Shown here: positions 60,885 through 64,000 of the stretch, piece after piece
How the letters are laid out: each line of letters opens with the position of its first letter
Numbering within the stretch: position 1 is the stretch's first letter
Source: Diadema setosum
Taxonomy: Eukaryota > Echinodermata > Echinoidea > Diadematoida > Diadematidae
Reading direction: 5' to 3'
Length of the DNA stretch: 64,000 bases
Assembly: GCA_033980235.1 (NCBI GenBank)
Contig: CM067065.1
Coordinates: 22,076,837-22,140,836 of the forward strand
Notes under the pieces: generated by a model
The model's input: the letters and a program-made list of their open reading frames with translations, nothing else
The model's database searches: none
What the model was told of the DNA's origin: nothing
Translations under genes and position numbers: made by a program

Positions 60885-63800
60885 TTGCATGACATAATCT
60901 GTTTACAATTCGATGATTTCATGTTCAATGTTCGAAGGCGAGTGTGTTCAAGATAAGCCCTTCAGGACGTCAAAAGGCATTGTACTGAGATTTTCCGACG
61001 TTATTGCTAAATTTATGCAATCGGTAAGCAAATAAGTGATGTATACTCATTTTTACTGATCAGAAAAGGATAAAATCTCAACTCATTGCATGTATGATAG
61101 CCAAAATATTTTTATTAAGTTAAATTCACCGTTTCCGTGAGAGTCTCTTTAACTAACGTTCCATAAATTGCATTAGCTCGTTCAAAGTGCAATTTCTTTA
61201 CGAAAAAAAAAAAGGAAACTGCGAAGGTTACTTTAAAAAATCACAAATTAAAGAAATTAAGATATATATGTATATTTTATCTGTCACATTTCAAACTACA
61301 TCTGTCACATTTCAAATTACTATTCACTAGTACGTGGGTAAGTAAATGAGAGTCATTCACCAATATATCTGTTAGATAATTTTCTAAAAGTTGTATTTCT
61401 CTTTATATTCCACGTCTTCAAAAACCCCTTCAAAAAACAAACAAACGAACCCCTTTTCAACAGAAAAAAAAATAATGTATTTTTATCACCACACTCACAA
61501 ATCACAAACTTTAGCAAAGGTTATCACTCTTGGTAATCAATAATACACAGACCGGGCACATGCCAAGATGCAAACTAAGTGGAATAGGCATTTGCCACAA
61601 TTCTGATTTTCTTTTCTTTTTATTATCGATATAAAAATAGTTCCTCTATTTGATGTAATCAAATTTCTGCAACGGGACCATTGCATTCAATTTTCTTTCT
61701 TTTTTTTAAACTAATGTCAATCTTATTTGTCTTGACATTTTCATGCTGATTATCAGGTGATAGAGTGGCATTTTGGTTTACAGTGTAACACATACCTCCT
61801 GATGGACAGTATATTCTTAAAATAGTTTAAAGACAATATTGCCAAGTATGATTAATTATTTTACATGTATATATTCATCTTTACCTTTCTCTCCCTCTCT
61901 CTCTCTGTATATAATTATGATGTATATATATACACACATATATTGAAGAATTAATTAATAAACTGTTAAAATGCATGATCTCCGTTATTCTTACCTAGGA
62001 GAATTTATAGCCCCGTACTTGAGGACAACTTGTATTGTGTTCTTGTATAATGATTGAGCCACTGACTTTGATTGCACAATAATAAATTGTCAGATCTAAA
62101 TTATGCTTATAATAAGCCGTTCATGCCTATTTTAGATTAAGGCAAGGTTCCTTTTCGTCATGATGAGAGAGGTCTTCTAAAACATAAGAAGAATAAAGAA
62201 CATCATAAATAGTAAATTATGAAGGAGGTAAGAAACCATTCACATAAACTGGACTGCCTTTTCCTTTCAAACAATACTCGGAGATTCAAAAACATGACCC
62301 TAGTCGTTATACCTGTCTGAAAGTCTTTCCATGTTGTGTACATGTAATTTCATTACTGAAATTAAGATTTTATTGTAACTTAAGAAGGAGGGCTATTCTT
62401 TACATACACAAAACACACATGTACAACTTGTATGTACTCAAAGCTTGTCGTAGAGACATCATTGATGGTTGTGATGGTTGAAGTTAGAATTTGAATTCAA
62501 GACGAAAAACAAATCTATACATATCTGGCAGTATTTATCACTGTGTATATTTTTGTTATTAAGCCCTGTTTTCGCTATTCCTGTTCATAACATAATGAAG
62601 TAAATGGCGTATTACATTATGCATTAATATCATAAGTGAATATCTATAAGATTTTCTCCACAAACTATTTCACTAATCATTTTCCAGCCAGCCAGATTGT
62701 GATTGTTTTTTGTTTTTAGTGACAGTTATCTTGCTTCTATCGTTATCTATTATCCTGTAATTTGGTTAGTTGTTACGGTTACCGGGTAATGATTAAAGTA
62801 TACATAGATGTATGTACACAATTAAAATCTATACGAATATAACATACGAGTGCTTCATACGTTCTCCATGCACCAAAAGAAAAAAAAAGAAGAAATACAC
62901 TAACTCACCTGGGGTTTCTTTGCAATTTAGTGAATTGTCGGTGTGTAGCCTACAAACACCAAAGTGATACCGGATCGAAGAAAAATAATGTATTTTTATT
63001 ATGCATAATTTCTTATTGATAGAGCTATTTTGCCTTAGGGGCTATGTCAAGTTTTAAGCAAGGTCGTTTCGAAGATATGATAAGATATATCTATATGTTT
63101 ATCTACAAGCAAAACGAAAGAGATTTTCAAATAACGTTTCTACGAAGTTTCTAACAAAGAAAACAAATCAAAGTCAATACCGTGTACAGTGAAAGGAGTG
63201 CTAACTACTGAAGGTGGTAATGTTGCATTCTTTGAGTACTTTGTTAATATACGCTTCCCACTTTCAATATAGTGTTTATACAGCAATCGTAATAAAAAAA
63301 ATGTATAAGTAAGTTGACTTACTGTTCTTCCTATCCAGTTTACTTCTGGTTACTTCTTCCTGTATATTTCAAGGAATGAACAGAGATGAACAATCAAATG
63401 TTTGACATTTGCAATGTGATGAAACGCTGATGTTCGATTGATGAATTATTGAAAAAATTAGTTTTACCCGGTCAATTTCATAATTTTGTAATTCAAGTAC
63501 CTATTCCGAGCATTTAATTCCAAGCATCCTATGCTCGCAGCACTGAATCAGTAATCAAATTCAAAATCCGACAATTTGAATTCACTATCGAAGCAACCAA
63601 CTGTTCATTTGCGTAATTCAAATCTAAGATAGGAGCATGCATATAAGCACACTATAAGCATTCACATTCATTTCAAGGGAGCGACGGAATATCGTCGGTC
63701 ATCCAAATTTATGTAAAGGCGACCATGTTCCAAATAAGTGTATCCAATTATAAAGGAAGTCTAGCATTTAGTTAGCGATGGGCCGTGTGTGTGTGTGTGT

Positions 63801-64000
63801 GTATGTGTATTAATACTTTTCACTTAGCTTTGAATACATTTTTTTTTTCTAGCTGCATACTTCCCCCTCTTCATTCTAAAAGGTGAATTTTACGAGCATG
63901 ACGAGGCTAAATTGACATCACTGAAACAAGAACAAAACTAGTTCGACTGAATAATAACCTATAACATAAACATTGCATACGTCTTGTTTCTTTTTATCAA
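60883..64000. other. no gene recognised
   Basis: About 3.1 kb of AT-rich sequence. It contains a 19-bp direct repeat (CATCTGTCACATTTCAAA and near copy, about 61278-61318) and (GT)n at 63785-63801. Intergenic DNA or an intron of a neighbouring gene are both possible. Confidence 0.5.

Overview
The window looks like a piece of a repeat-rich, AT-rich animal genome. A marine invertebrate deuterostome such as an echinoderm is my best guess. That guess rests on interphase introns with GT-AG sites, an animal-type SAMHD1 homologue, dense short inverted-repeat DNA transposons, non-LTR retrotransposon remnants and tRNA-like repeats. There are no operons, ribosome binding sites or CRISPR arrays, and the taxon cannot be fixed from this sequence alone.

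Layout. (1) 1-40335 is a very large complex satellite array (about 35 kb of satellite). Its monomers are diverged, roughly 0.6-1.1 kb long, and organised into at least three higher-order repeat (HOR) domains: a clean 2,085-bp HOR (to about 14.5 kb), an irregular domain with (CA)n tracts (about 14.5-26.7 kb), and a 1.9-kb HOR (about 26.7-39.6 kb) in which a captured 435-447 bp inverted-repeat element has been co-amplified four times. Position 1 is already inside the array, so it extends upstream. (2) 614-5279 is a hAT-like non-autonomous transposon inserted into the satellite, with an 8-bp target duplication and intact empty sites in neighbouring copies. It carries a nested PIF/Harbinger-like MITE and its own tandem array of about 165-bp units. 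(3) 40336-47760 is a graveyard of mobile elements: a truncated TTAA-type MITE, a broken non-LTR RNase H region, Tc1/mariner-like MITEs, and a small 28-bp minisatellite that shares its core motif with the big satellite. (4) 47773-55216 holds the only convincing protein gene, the C-terminal half of a SAMHD1-like dNTP triphosphohydrolase on the plus strand in seven exons with consistent phases. Its introns hold MITEs and reverse-transcriptase fragments. (5) 55217-64000 is non-coding as far as I can see, with a piggyBac-like MITE, a composite of four tRNA-like units arranged two against two, a diverged 290-bp duplication and simple repeats.

The exons encoding the N-terminal SAM and HD domains of the SAMHD1-like protein were not found between the satellite and the first visible exon. 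They lie upstream of the window (which would put the satellite inside an intron), were missed, or are absent. Short open frames across the satellite recur only because the satellite itself recurs; I do not regard them as genes.
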